Shown piece by piece: positions 22,849 through 30,660 of a DNA stretch of 64,000 bases. The DNA comes from a virus, in IMG/VR virus record IMGVR_UViG_3300010354_000070, positions 1 through 64,000 of that record; one strand, given 5' to 3'. The position numbers and the translations under genes are program-made. The notes below the pieces were generated by a model. That model did not search any database. It was not told the DNA's origin and saw nothing but the letters and a program-made list of their open reading frames with translations. How positions within the stretch are numbered: position 1 is the stretch's first letter; each line of letters opens with the position of its first letter.

Positions 22849-23445
22849 TTCTCTTTCCTTTCCACCATAAATTTTGTGGCAATATGAACCAACATCCCAA
22901 CCATAATCTAGAAAATCTTTATAAATTTGCTCTACGAGGGATGTCGTTGGCACAATTACGAGAATATTTTGTGACTTCTCAACGTAATACCTCACAATTC
23001 CATAAATCATCAGAGATTTACCCGAAGCAGTTGGAGATATTAATAATTTTCTATTATGTCTTAGAGCGTCGTATACTCCCTCAACTTGATATTCACGGGG
23101 AGTATGAGAACAAATAGAATTTAAATAATCCCTTACACCTTCTTTTGAGATATGTTCGTTAACTTCAAAAGGAAGACCATAATACTTATTATCACGAAAC
23201 TCATAAGTATAATCGTGATTTTTGCAAAAACTTATAACTTTATCTAAAAGACCGATATAAATTTCTTTTGTATTTACATTAAATAAGTAAATTACTCCAT
23301 CCCACCATTTGTTCTTATAGGCAGGAGAGAATTTAGCGTTTGGAACTTCAAATTGAAAAGCATCTCTTAACTCATAATAGATATGAGGTTCTGTTTCAAT
23401 TTGCAAATATACTTCATTCTTTTTTGATATAATCAAATGGGACAT
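22693..23445 (-). CDS. uvsW: UvsW helicase, N-terminal fragment with extension
   Basis: First part of UvsW, residues 1-199, matching the T4 protein from its small N-terminal domain through PREYQVEGV (Q motif-like), Walker A LISPTASGKS at 136-144 and motif Ia VIVPTTSLVEQ, up to KIYGGKERE. Residues 200-250 do not match UvsW and form an extension ending DDRWLSTIKK. The DECH motif and the rest are on a separate gene 666 bases further. No strong ribosome site precedes the ATG; a hairpin lies directly before it. The fragment binds neither DNA nor ATP productively on its own, so activity would need association or splicing with the second half. Confidence 0.9.
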   Translation of the reverse strand: MSHLIISKKNEVYLQIETEPHIYYELRDAFQFEVPNAKFSPAYKNKWWDGVIYLFNVNTKEIYIGLLDKVISFCKNHDYTYEFRDNKYYGLPFEVNEHISKEGVRDYLNSICSHTPREYQVEGVYDALRHNRKLLISPTASGKSLMIYGIVRYYVEKSQNILVIVPTTSLVEQIYKDFLDYGWDVGSYCHKIYGGKEREPISVYVTTVDGNQYKFDGNQTINLINNKKKLARELNEDDEIDDRWLSTIKK

Positions 23446-23466
23446 TCATAAAATATCAGTTATGAA
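23445..23466 (-). promoter_or_regulatory. Hairpin at the uvsW start
   Basis: Inverted repeat TTCATAA - eight-base loop - TTATGAA whose 3' arm runs directly into the uvsW ATG on the minus strand. No purine-rich ribosome site is visible. The structure could modulate uvsW initiation; no experimental basis. Confidence 0.4.
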
Positions 23467-23501
23467 TATTTATTTGTAATAAAAAAACTTGTTTTTAATA
23501 A

Positions 23502-23741
23502 TTAAACACCAGGAATAACTCGATTAAGACGTGAATTTGGATGATCATGCAATCTTTGTGCAATTATAGCGGGAATACCCGAATTCGATCCTAATGGGAC
23601 TATAGGTTTAATAGGTCCAGCAGAACCACCCGCTCCTGGTTTTAAAGAGCGATTAAAAAATGGTAATGGATTATTTTTGTTTTTTGTAGGTGGATTAGTT
23701 TGCTCCATACAACTATCTAAAAACTGATTAAAGGTCTTCAT
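23502..23741 (-). CDS. Small protein with capsid-targeting-like N-terminus
   Basis: A 79-residue protein beginning MKTFNQFLDSCMEQ, then a Pro/Asn/Lys-rich and Gly-rich low-complexity middle and a basic C-terminus. The opening closely resembles the T4 capsid targeting sequence (MKTYQEFIAEA) of internal head proteins, but the (L/I)-x-E cleavage triplet is LDS here, so cleavage at that position is doubtful; E13 is possible. Expected role: a small protein packed in the head. It lies between uvsY and the uvsW N-fragment. No domain recognised. Confidence 0.6.
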   Translation of the reverse strand: MKTFNQFLDSCMEQTNPPTKNKNNPLPFFNRSLKPGAGGSAGPIKPIVPLGSNSGIPAIIAQRLHDHPNSRLNRVIPGV

Positions 23742-23770
23742 TTCTACTTAAAAAACTTTAATATTAATAT

Positions 23771-24202
23771 TTAGTTATACCCAGCCGTGAATTTCATAAA
23801 CTCAATGCTATTTTTAATTTGATACGATCTATTTGATATGACTTTAATTATGTCTTCTAAAAACTTAAGCATCACATCATAATATTTGATTTTCATCTCC
23901 ATTCTAGAAATCCTCTCATCAGCGTCCATATGCCTCTGTAATGCCTCTTTGTCTCTTACTTTATAAGGGAATGGTTCTTCAGCATAAACCTCTACAGGTG
24001 CCTTTCCAGTGTAGTAATTGTAGCGTTCTAATCTGACCTTATTGTAAGTATCTAATGCTTTTTCTTTTAGTAAAGTGATGGTATTATAAATCGTATAATA
24101 CTTAGAATGAAGTTGTGAAATTTTTAAAGATTCCTCATGCAAATTGTCTGGATCAATAATGCAATCTTTTTCCCACATTTCTTGTATTTTTTCCAAATCC
24201 AT
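23771..24202 (-). CDS. uvsY: UvsY recombination mediator
   Basis: Loads UvsX on gp32-coated single-stranded DNA. 143 residues (T4: 137). It begins MDLEKIQEMWEKDCIID, the typical UvsY opening, is all-helical and charged, and contains RMEMKIKYYDVMLKFLEDI, the C-terminal oligomerisation helix. Order gp23 - gp3 position - uvsY - uvsW is that of T4-like cyanophages. Genes on both sides are intact. Confidence 0.92.
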   Translation of the reverse strand: MDLEKIQEMWEKDCIIDPDNLHEESLKISQLHSKYYTIYNTITLLKEKALDTYNKVRLERYNYYTGKAPVEVYAEEPFPYKVRDKEALQRHMDADERISRMEMKIKYYDVMLKFLEDIIKVISNRSYQIKNSIEFMKFTAGYN

Positions 24203-24226
24203 AATAAATTAATTCAACTACTTTAA

Positions 24227-24772
24227 TTATAACCTTTTTCCTTCGTTATTTGAAATGTTGTATATTGTGTATTTAAAAGTTACCTCCGCTGTAAAATATT
24301 GAATATCAGTTTGAGTTGCATCAAATTCTAAAGAACTTAATGAAACTGGAAATAAATCTTTAAAATTAATTTTACGAAAAGGATTAAAATTGCTATTTAA
24401 AATATGAAGAGTTCCATCACTATATGCAGATTTAGGATCTTGCTCTCCATTTTCTGTAGTAATTAAATCTTTATATTGTTTTGTTGTTTCTGGAAATCCA
24501 AGACCAGTAATCCAATTATGAATTATCATATAATTTTCCATATTTTCATCTACAAGAAATCTTAAAGTAAAATCGCCATAACTTGGTTTTGTTCCAGGAA
24601 TATCTAAATCCTTTAAATAATTATCCTGAATGACTGTGGTTAAAGTGATTTCCGGTATTCTTGCTGAATTACAAAAAAATCCCACCTTAGGTTCTTTTGC
24701 TAAAGTAAATTTAAAACCAACTGGTGATAAAAAATTTCTATTTTGTATTTGATTTGCAAATGGGGATGCCAT
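24227..24772 (-). CDS. Tail-tube-family protein, gp3 position
   Basis: A 181-residue protein that looks like a T4 gp19-type tail-tube fold: FLSPVGFKFTLAKEPKVGFF, IPEITLTTV, PSYGDFTLRFLVDENMENYM and a final strand AEVTFKYTIYNI. Its position between gp23 and uvsY is where T4-like cyanophages carry gp3, the tail terminator/sheath stabiliser. It may be gp3 or another member of the tube family; the true tube protein gp19 is separately present at 30661-31251. A candidate late box lies just upstream, after the gp23 terminator. Confidence 0.65.
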   Translation of the reverse strand: MASPFANQIQNRNFLSPVGFKFTLAKEPKVGFFCNSARIPEITLTTVIQDNYLKDLDIPGTKPSYGDFTLRFLVDENMENYMIIHNWITGLGFPETTKQYKDLITTENGEQDPKSAYSDGTLHILNSNFNPFRKINFKDLFPVSLSSLEFDATQTDIQYFTAEVTFKYTIYNISNNEGKRL

Positions 24773-24785
24773 TAATTTTTATTTT

Positions 24786-24793
24786 TATTTAGA
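24786..24793 (-). promoter_or_regulatory. Candidate late promoter box
   Basis: Minus strand TCTAAATA, one base from TATAAATA, following the gp23 terminator and 14 bases before the next start. Confidence 0.35.
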
Positions 24794-24794
24794 T

Positions 24795-24820
24795 AAAAAA
24801 AGAGGGGATTTCTCCCCTCT
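24795..24820 (-). terminator. Intrinsic terminator after gp23
   Basis: Minus-strand stem AGAGGGGA - four-base loop - TCCCCTCT with a run of six or seven T. It ends the highly expressed major capsid transcript. Confidence 0.92.
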
Positions 24821-24849
24821 CTATTTGAATTATAATTAACTTATAATCA

Positions 24850-26265
24850 TCACATTAGGTTTTGTACTCTAACTCTTCTATAGTACACGTTAGCGTTAGT
24901 AGTAAGAGCACCTTGACCCTGTTCTAGACCCTGAGCGAATGGATTGGCAACCATTCCATAACGGGTCTTAAATCCAATTTTGGGTTGGAAAGTATTCTCA
25001 CCAACGGCACGTACCATCTGGAGAGGTACATAAGGGCAATAGAAAATACCAGCGTCATAAGGACTTGAACCCTTATAACCAACAACATAGAACTGATTAG
25101 CAGCTACGTTTGCGGAATATGGGTCAATATAGACACGATACTTACCCTGAAGAACACCAGCAAAAGTATTGCCAGTATCATCAACGTTGAGATTTGCATT
25201 TAGAGCAGGAGTATAATCGAGAACTCCAGCCATTGTAAGTGCAGAAGCAACGTCAGCAGAGCAAAGGATCATATTACCCTTCCCTCTACGAGTTTGCTGG
25301 GCGATTGCGTTGGCATCTCGCTCGATTTGGAAGATTAAACCTTTGAACTTTTCTACAGACCAACGACCGTTGGAGTCAACATCAAGGTCAAAAGTACCAG
25401 CAGTAGCAGTGTTTGCTTGGGCACCAGGCTTAGCAACCTTATAGATGGTACGGATGACTTCACGGTTGATTTCAGCAAGAATTTCAGTGCTGAGGATATT
25501 TGCTAACTCAGCTTCTGCATTTAGACCGTGAATTGCCTTGAGGTCCTGAGCGAGTTCTAATGAATACTCAGCCTTGAGGGCACGTGACTTAGCAGTTACA
25601 GTTACTTTCTCGATTGAGAATGCCATCTGGTTGAAGTGATCACTTTCACCTAAACCTTCGGCATATTCAGTTCCCATTCCCTGACCAACGTTATAGGCAT
25701 TTTCGCCAGAAACGTTGTTTGATTGACCCCAAGGAACTGTTGGATCGAGAACTCCGGGATTGCTGCCTTTTTGGGCAGTTGTTCCCATACCTACGGTTCC
25801 ACCAGCACCTACTCTTGATGCATCAAAAGTGCTACTCTGACCAGAGAATGCTGAATCAACTTCGTTATAGAAGGTTTCAGCACCAGTCATGTTCTTATAG
25901 CGAGAACGCATTGCGAAGATCAGTCCAGTAGGACCATTCATTGGTTGAACGCCGCAAAGATCATAAGCGATCAAATTGGGCATTGAACGGCGGATAAGGC
26001 TGATAAGAACTGGATCAAAACCAGCGGTAGGACCACCAGCAAGTGATGCAGCACCAGAAAATCCGGCGACACCACCAGAAGAATTGGTGCTAACAGTAGG
26101 AGCTTCAAAAAGGAACTCACGCTCTTCACGGAGAGTTCTTTCTTGGTTTTCTAGCAGGATTGCGGTTACAGCTCTGCGATGTGAATCTTTGATAGGATCA
26201 AGACCTTCGTAATCCAGGAGCGGGGACCACTTCTCCTGCAATTGTTCTGTATTGAACATTTGCAT
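24850..26265 (-). CDS. 23: Major capsid protein gp23
   Basis: Main shell protein, HK97 fold, 471 residues. The N-terminal delta region MQMFNTEQLQEKW... would be removed by the gp21 protease; FLFE at residues 51-54 fits the (L/I)-x-E rule, giving a mature start at APTVST and about 417 residues. The body contains GPTGLIFAMRSRY, LKAEYSLELAQDLKAIHGL and GVLQGKYRVYIDPYS, all conserved in T4-like capsids. A GAGGT ribosome site precedes the ATG. It is followed by a strong terminator. Confidence 0.96.
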   Translation of the reverse strand: MQMFNTEQLQEKWSPLLDYEGLDPIKDSHRRAVTAILLENQERTLREEREFLFEAPTVSTNSSGGVAGFSGAASLAGGPTAGFDPVLISLIRRSMPNLIAYDLCGVQPMNGPTGLIFAMRSRYKNMTGAETFYNEVDSAFSGQSSTFDASRVGAGGTVGMGTTAQKGSNPGVLDPTVPWGQSNNVSGENAYNVGQGMGTEYAEGLGESDHFNQMAFSIEKVTVTAKSRALKAEYSLELAQDLKAIHGLNAEAELANILSTEILAEINREVIRTIYKVAKPGAQANTATAGTFDLDVDSNGRWSVEKFKGLIFQIERDANAIAQQTRRGKGNMILCSADVASALTMAGVLDYTPALNANLNVDDTGNTFAGVLQGKYRVYIDPYSANVAANQFYVVGYKGSSPYDAGIFYCPYVPLQMVRAVGENTFQPKIGFKTRYGMVANPFAQGLEQGQGALTTNANVYYRRVRVQNLM

Positions 26266-26312
26266 TTTTTTTACCTCTTTAAGAAATTTAAGTTTGATTT
26301 ATGATTTTGAAA

Positions 26313-27494
26313 TCACTTTTTAGAAACTCTTGAAAGTGTCTGAAGATAAGCATTCATAGTATCACTAACTGGTTGTGACATATAAACATCAGTTTCTTCT
26401 GACAAATTTTCAACAGTATTTCTATGAGTTACAACGTCTCTTTGGGGAAAATATGATTCCTTTAGAGTTAGAAGTTTCTCACGATAGTTGTCTTCACTAT
26501 CAAACTCAACATTTTCAGCAAGAGAAGCGAGTTTATCCTTCTGAGAAAGTGCGAGACCCTCAGCGACATCGGCAAAGATTACATCAGCAACCGACTCTGC
26601 TAATCTTTTGTTAAGAGCAACGTTTCTATGAATTTGCTCGTTGAGTTTTTCTTCCATTTCATCAAGTTTATCTACCATACTCTCGATAACATCATATCTA
26701 TCTTCAGGGATTGTTACATAATGATCTTCAAAAAGTTGCTTCATTCCAGTAAGGAATGATTCGGTCATTTCAGTTTTAAGACCGTGCTCAACTGCAAGTG
26801 CATTCTCTTGAATCCACTCGTCAGCAACATACTCAAGATATGCATCAACACGATCTACAAGGCTTTCTTTGATTGCTTCGATTTCTTCTAATAATGCTTG
26901 CTCGTAAGAAGACTCAAGTTCTTCTTTAATTTCAGAAACTTTAGAACGAATAGCGGATTCAAAAATTGTGCGTGCTTTTTCTTGGAACTCTTCAGAGAGT
27001 TCTTCACCAGCAAGAAGAGCATTGACATCTTCTTCAATGTCAAATTCTTCTTCCATTTCTTTCTTTTTCTTAGAGTGCTTTTTACCACCCTCTTCCTCTT
27101 CTTCTTCCTCTTCTTCTTCCTCTTCTTCTTCCTTTTCTTCAGCGGCTTCTAAAAGTTCATCTTCATCTTCATCATGTTCTGCATCTTCTTTTACTCCTTG
27201 ACCCGGAGTAGCAACAGGAGTTGCCGAAGTATGTGGAGTTTCGGCAGCAGCTGCCTTTGCATTTACAACATCTCTTACTTGAGCAAGAGTTGCTCCTGGA
27301 GTTTTAAGTGCTGCAGAATCGTCATCGGGACGATAATTTTCGGGTGTTGGACCTCCGAGATCTTCCCAAGCACCAGTTTGCCCTGGAATCATAACCCCAG
27401 AAGCATTTTGAGTGATGTTGTGCATTGGTTCGGCAGGTGCAGCCCCTTTGGTTACTACGTTTTCCATTTCTTGTAAATTTCTACCAACGGACAT
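26313..27494 (-). CDS. 22: Prohead core scaffold gp22
   Basis: Internal scaffold protein that shapes the prohead and is degraded by gp21 on maturation. 393 residues. The middle is an extreme acidic stretch, with an unbroken run of Glu about residues 123-136, followed by Lys and Glu rich coiled-coil helices (about 150-330) and the C-terminal MNAYLQTLSRVSKK. Acidic, helical and scaffold-like, between gp21 and gp23 as in T4. Longer than T4 gp22 (269), as usual in cyanophages. Confidence 0.9.
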   Translation of the reverse strand: MSVGRNLQEMENVVTKGAAPAEPMHNITQNASGVMIPGQTGAWEDLGGPTPENYRPDDDSAALKTPGATLAQVRDVVNAKAAAAETPHTSATPVATPGQGVKEDAEHDEDEDELLEAAEEKEEEEEEEEEEEEEEGGKKHSKKKKEMEEEFDIEEDVNALLAGEELSEEFQEKARTIFESAIRSKVSEIKEELESSYEQALLEEIEAIKESLVDRVDAYLEYVADEWIQENALAVEHGLKTEMTESFLTGMKQLFEDHYVTIPEDRYDVIESMVDKLDEMEEKLNEQIHRNVALNKRLAESVADVIFADVAEGLALSQKDKLASLAENVEFDSEDNYREKLLTLKESYFPQRDVVTHRNTVENLSEETDVYMSQPVSDTMNAYLQTLSRVSKK

Positions 27495-27519
27495 TTTAGA
27501 ATTATTGTGTTATAATCTA

Positions 27520-27531
27520 TATTTATTTATA
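27520..27531 (-). promoter_or_regulatory. Late promoter for gp22-gp23
   Basis: Minus strand TATAAATA at 27524-27531, followed by an overlapping AATAAATA, about 30 bases before the gp22 ATG. Confidence 0.65.
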
Positions 27532-27533
27532 AT

Positions 27534-28184
27534 TTATAAATTTGAAAGAAATTCTTGAAACAATTGAACTTTATGTTCTTCAAGAATTTTTTGATCTACT
27601 AATGTATTAATTTTACGCTTTGTAGATTCAACAAGTTTTTCACGAAGAATTCCACCATCCCAGCACCATTCTTTTCCTTCAAATATTCCTTGAACAAAAG
27701 CATCGGGAGCAGAAGGATCGGCAACAATATCAGCAGCAGTAGCAAGCATAAAATCTTCACCAACAATTTTATGACCTTCATTAGTCATTTTAAGAGAACC
27801 AACACCACGAGAAGAAACTCCCAAGCAAACTCCTTCATTGATAAGTGCTTTCGCAATTTTACCCATAGGAGTTTCTAAAAGCTGTGCTTTTCCAATAAAA
27901 TTAGATCCTTCACATCTTAAGGATATAATTTTATGAGAAACACGATCTAAATTTACAGTTGGTCCATCTGGATGTCCCAATTCACCAAGAGCACGACCTT
28001 TATTAATAAAAGATTCAGTATATCTCTTTACCTCACGAGAAAGTGTTGGTAAAGGATACATTCTTCCATTACGATTACAAATATCACCTTGAAGAAAAAT
28101 TCCTTCAATAAACGTTTTTTTCTCAGGTCCTTTACCTTCAGTAATAAACTTTACTTTTTGAGCTTCTTCTGTGATGAGTTTCAT
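27534..28184 (-). CDS. 21: Prohead protease gp21
   Basis: Serine protease of the herpes-assemblin type that cleaves scaffold, capsid and internal proteins after (L/I)-x-E during head maturation. 216 residues (T4: 212). GELGHPDGPTVNLDRVSHKI carries the catalytic His, and GVCLGVSSRGVGSL the catalytic Ser; the strand GRMYPLPTLSREV precedes them. It lies in the T4 order 20-67-21-22-23, with one small extra gene before it. Confidence 0.94.
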   Translation of the reverse strand: MKLITEEAQKVKFITEGKGPEKKTFIEGIFLQGDICNRNGRMYPLPTLSREVKRYTESFINKGRALGELGHPDGPTVNLDRVSHKIISLRCEGSNFIGKAQLLETPMGKIAKALINEGVCLGVSSRGVGSLKMTNEGHKIVGEDFMLATAADIVADPSAPDAFVQGIFEGKEWCWDGGILREKLVESTKRKINTLVDQKILEEHKVQLFQEFLSNL

Positions 28185-28186
28185 TT

Positions 28187-28729
28187 TTATTCGGATACTA
28201 GAGTAACTACTTCTGAAATATTAAAAAATGTACTTGGATTATAAGTTAAACAAGAAACTTTTACACTTTTATAAGCACTTGCACCTGAAACATTCGGTGA
28301 AATTGCCGAAGAACTATCAAAATCAACTGTAATTGATGTATCATCATATGCGACAATTGATTTATGTGTAGTATTAATTCCTGCTGTTGCTGCACCTTCA
28401 ATTGTTATATAATCTGTTACTACAAATGGATTTCCCGCATTTTTATCAAAAATTAATTTTGTAGTAGTTCCAGTGACAATTCCAGCAATCACTTGTCTCT
28501 TCATAATTTCTTTAATAATATCTTCATTATAAGATTGAATATGAAAATTGTCTTGAGTGGCAACTGGATTTGTTCCAATTGCAATATGTCCATCAGATGA
28601 ACCTAAAGTAGATCCAATAGTGATTCTCAAATAACCACTTTTAAGTGCAATAGGAACACTGGTTGCAGCAATACCAACTGACGGAGAAATTCTAGGAATA
28701 CTTGTGTCTTGAACTATTTTTATTGCCAT
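28187..28729 (-). CDS. Hypothetical virion protein in the head cluster
   Basis: A 180-residue beta-rich protein, MAIKIVQDTSIPRISPSVGI onward, with repeated Gly/Thr/Ser segments such as AGIVTGTTTKLIFDKNAGNP and TITVDF-like strands. No domain recognised. Its place between gp67 and gp21 and its composition suggest a head decoration or structural role. T4 has the gp68 core protein here, but this product does not resemble a helical core protein. The start overlaps the gp67 stop (TAATG). Confidence 0.65.
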   Translation of the reverse strand: MAIKIVQDTSIPRISPSVGIAATSVPIALKSGYLRITIGSTLGSSDGHIAIGTNPVATQDNFHIQSYNEDIIKEIMKRQVIAGIVTGTTTKLIFDKNAGNPFVVTDYITIEGAATAGINTTHKSIVAYDDTSITVDFDSSSAISPNVSGASAYKSVKVSCLTYNPSTFFNISEVVTLVSE

Positions 28730-28881
28730 TATTCTGCATCTCCATCAAACATCAGGGAAGCGACTTCGGGACGAACATAATCTACTTTTTCAAGAGCTTT
28801 GGTATAAAGTAATTGTTTAATACTATCGGAAATATCAGAAGCTGAACCATCAGTTGCAATTAAATCAATAAGTTCTTCCAT
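28729..28881 (-). CDS. 67: Prohead core protein gp67
   Basis: A 50-residue acidic helical protein, MEELIDLIATDGSASDISDS onward, ending LMFDGDAE. The opening and the D/G/S-A-S-D-I-S-D pattern match short gp67-like core proteins of T4-like cyanophages. It lies directly downstream of the portal gene gp20 as in T4, and overlaps the next gene by one base. Likely degraded or processed by gp21 during maturation. Confidence 0.8.
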   Translation of the reverse strand: MEELIDLIATDGSASDISDSIKQLLYTKALEKVDYVRPEVASLMFDGDAE

Positions 28882-28894
28882 AAAGATTAATCTA

Positions 28895-28914
28895 TATTTA
28901 TAAGATTATTTATA
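28895..28914 (-). promoter_or_regulatory. Pair of late promoter boxes upstream of gp67
   Basis: Two TATAAATA boxes on the minus strand at 28895-28902 and 28907-28914, 14 and 26 bases before the gp67 ATG, in the gap after gp20. They would drive the gp67-gp21 segment. Confidence 0.7.
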
Positions 28915-28925
28915 GTATTTGAAAA

Positions 28926-30629
28926 TTAAATTTTTCCACCTTTAGGTTCAATCGACACTTCTGGTGCTTCTGGTGCTAATTGATCTTCAGGAATTTCTCC
29001 AAGAGCTGGTTGTTCTCCGACTGCACCTTCTGGTGGTGAAGATTGATCTTGTGGAATGGGATTTCCCATTTCATCAGTTGGTGCGTTTGGATCTGGTAAA
29101 ATACCTTTTTGAATCTCATCCTCAATTTGATTATCAATTTCAATAATTTCCGAATCAGTTTGACGAAGAATTTTTTTGCGAACATATTCTGTAGAATAAT
29201 ATTTGCCAATATATGGTTCTATTGTTGTGGCAAGAGTAAGACGATTGGTGAGGAGTTCTCCTTCCTTCAACTCCGCAAAATGATTATCATAAAGAAAATC
29301 ATATTGAATATGATCTTCCATTACTTCCCAATCTTCTGGAGTTACTACATTCTTCAACAAAAGTTGAGTGCGAAGCATATCATTAAACAATTGAGAAAAT
29401 CTTTTTCTCAATCTTCCTACAAACTTAGAAAACTTAAGTTCATCTCTCAATATTTCTGATGATCTTCCGAGATTAAATCCATCTCCCCCACCAGCAATTC
29501 TTGATTCTGGAACACCTAAAGCTCTATATAATTTCTTTTGAAAATATTCAATGTCTGAAAGTTCTCCAAGATTTTGTCCTCCAGGTAATGTTGTGATTTC
29601 TGTTCCTCTACCACCTTCACGACGAGGAAGCCAAAAATCTTCAAGCATTGACATAAATTTGCGGTCATCACGAACTTCACCTGTATTTGCGTCATAAACA
29701 AGTTTGTTTCTATAACGAGACATAACTTCTTTAAGATATTGCTCGGCTTTTACTTTAGGTAAATTGCCAACGTCAATATAGAAAATACGACGTTCTGGGG
29801 CTCTTGATAATCTATAAATTACAAGGGAATCTTCAATCATTCTCAATTGATTGAGTGCTTTAATTGCTTTATGAAGATATGATAAGACGGTTCCTTTATT
29901 TCTATCTACAAGTCCGGAAGTACAATAAGTGATTGAATCTTTCGCAATTTTTATAGACCCCTTTGCTGCTCCAGTAAGAGCACCTGACATTGGATAATTT
30001 GGCATTGGAGAATATATGAAATATTCTTCAATGTCACTATAACTCAGTTCTGTATTTGTAAGATTTGCATTGGCAGTGAGTCTGCTTACTATCGGTTCGC
30101 CATTTTTTCCATTTGTTTTCACTTCCTGTCTCACATGTTTCATCTTCATTGGATCAATATATCTTAATTCTTTGATCCCCTCATGAGGTTTTTTAATATC
30201 AATTACTTTTAAGTAATAAAGTCTTCCATCAACATACCAATTTCTAAAAATTTCATGGCATTTGCGATCAAAATCCATCATTTCTTTGATGGATTTGAAT
30301 TCATCACGGATAATTTGCTTTAACTTATCACTTGCATTCAAATTTGACAATTCAATTTCTACTGGAGAATCATATAAATCACTTACAAGTGCTTCATTGA
30401 CAACATCTTCTATTGCAGAATCACACTCTGGATGCAGTGCCATTTCCCTATAACGACGCATCAAGTCAAATTCAGTTCTATAGACACCTTCAATATCTAC
30501 ATATTGACCGTAAAATCCTGACTGAATAAAATAATCAACCCCGTCCTCATTAGTTTGAGGCACGGGGGAAATTATTGACTTAGATTTTTTTTCCTTATCC
30601 TCAATTGAAAAACCAAAAAGTTTTGCCAT
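28926..30629 (-). CDS. 20: Portal protein gp20
   Basis: Dodecameric head portal through which DNA enters and leaves, 567 residues (T4: 524). Conserved segments include ALHPECDSAIEDVVNEA, FRNWYVDGRLYYLKVID, LRYIDPMKMKHVRQEV, RIFYIDVGNLPKVKAEQYL and GRGTEITTLPGGQNLGELSDIEYF, a hallmark of the family. The C-terminus is Pro/Glu rich and disordered. This gene is a common marker for cyanomyoviruses. Confidence 0.97.
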   Translation of the reverse strand: MAKLFGFSIEDKEKKSKSIISPVPQTNEDGVDYFIQSGFYGQYVDIEGVYRTEFDLMRRYREMALHPECDSAIEDVVNEALVSDLYDSPVEIELSNLNASDKLKQIIRDEFKSIKEMMDFDRKCHEIFRNWYVDGRLYYLKVIDIKKPHEGIKELRYIDPMKMKHVRQEVKTNGKNGEPIVSRLTANANLTNTELSYSDIEEYFIYSPMPNYPMSGALTGAAKGSIKIAKDSITYCTSGLVDRNKGTVLSYLHKAIKALNQLRMIEDSLVIYRLSRAPERRIFYIDVGNLPKVKAEQYLKEVMSRYRNKLVYDANTGEVRDDRKFMSMLEDFWLPRREGGRGTEITTLPGGQNLGELSDIEYFQKKLYRALGVPESRIAGGGDGFNLGRSSEILRDELKFSKFVGRLRKRFSQLFNDMLRTQLLLKNVVTPEDWEVMEDHIQYDFLYDNHFAELKEGELLTNRLTLATTIEPYIGKYYSTEYVRKKILRQTDSEIIEIDNQIEDEIQKGILPDPNAPTDEMGNPIPQDQSSPPEGAVGEQPALGEIPEDQLAPEAPEVSIEPKGGKI

Positions 30630-30660
30630 ATTATAAAATTTAAACTTGCTGTTAATTTAT

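Noticed and set aside
21131-23445. Group I intron as the cause of the uvsW break.
   Set aside because: The N-half frame remains open and coding-like for 51 codons past the break and the HNH frame overlaps both halves; no intron core pairing was recognised by eye. RNA data would settle it.
26888-27152. Repeat array suggested by the GAAGAG/CTTCTTC runs near 27070-27150.
   Set aside because: It is the codon repeat of the Glu run in the gp22 scaffold, not an independent repeat element.
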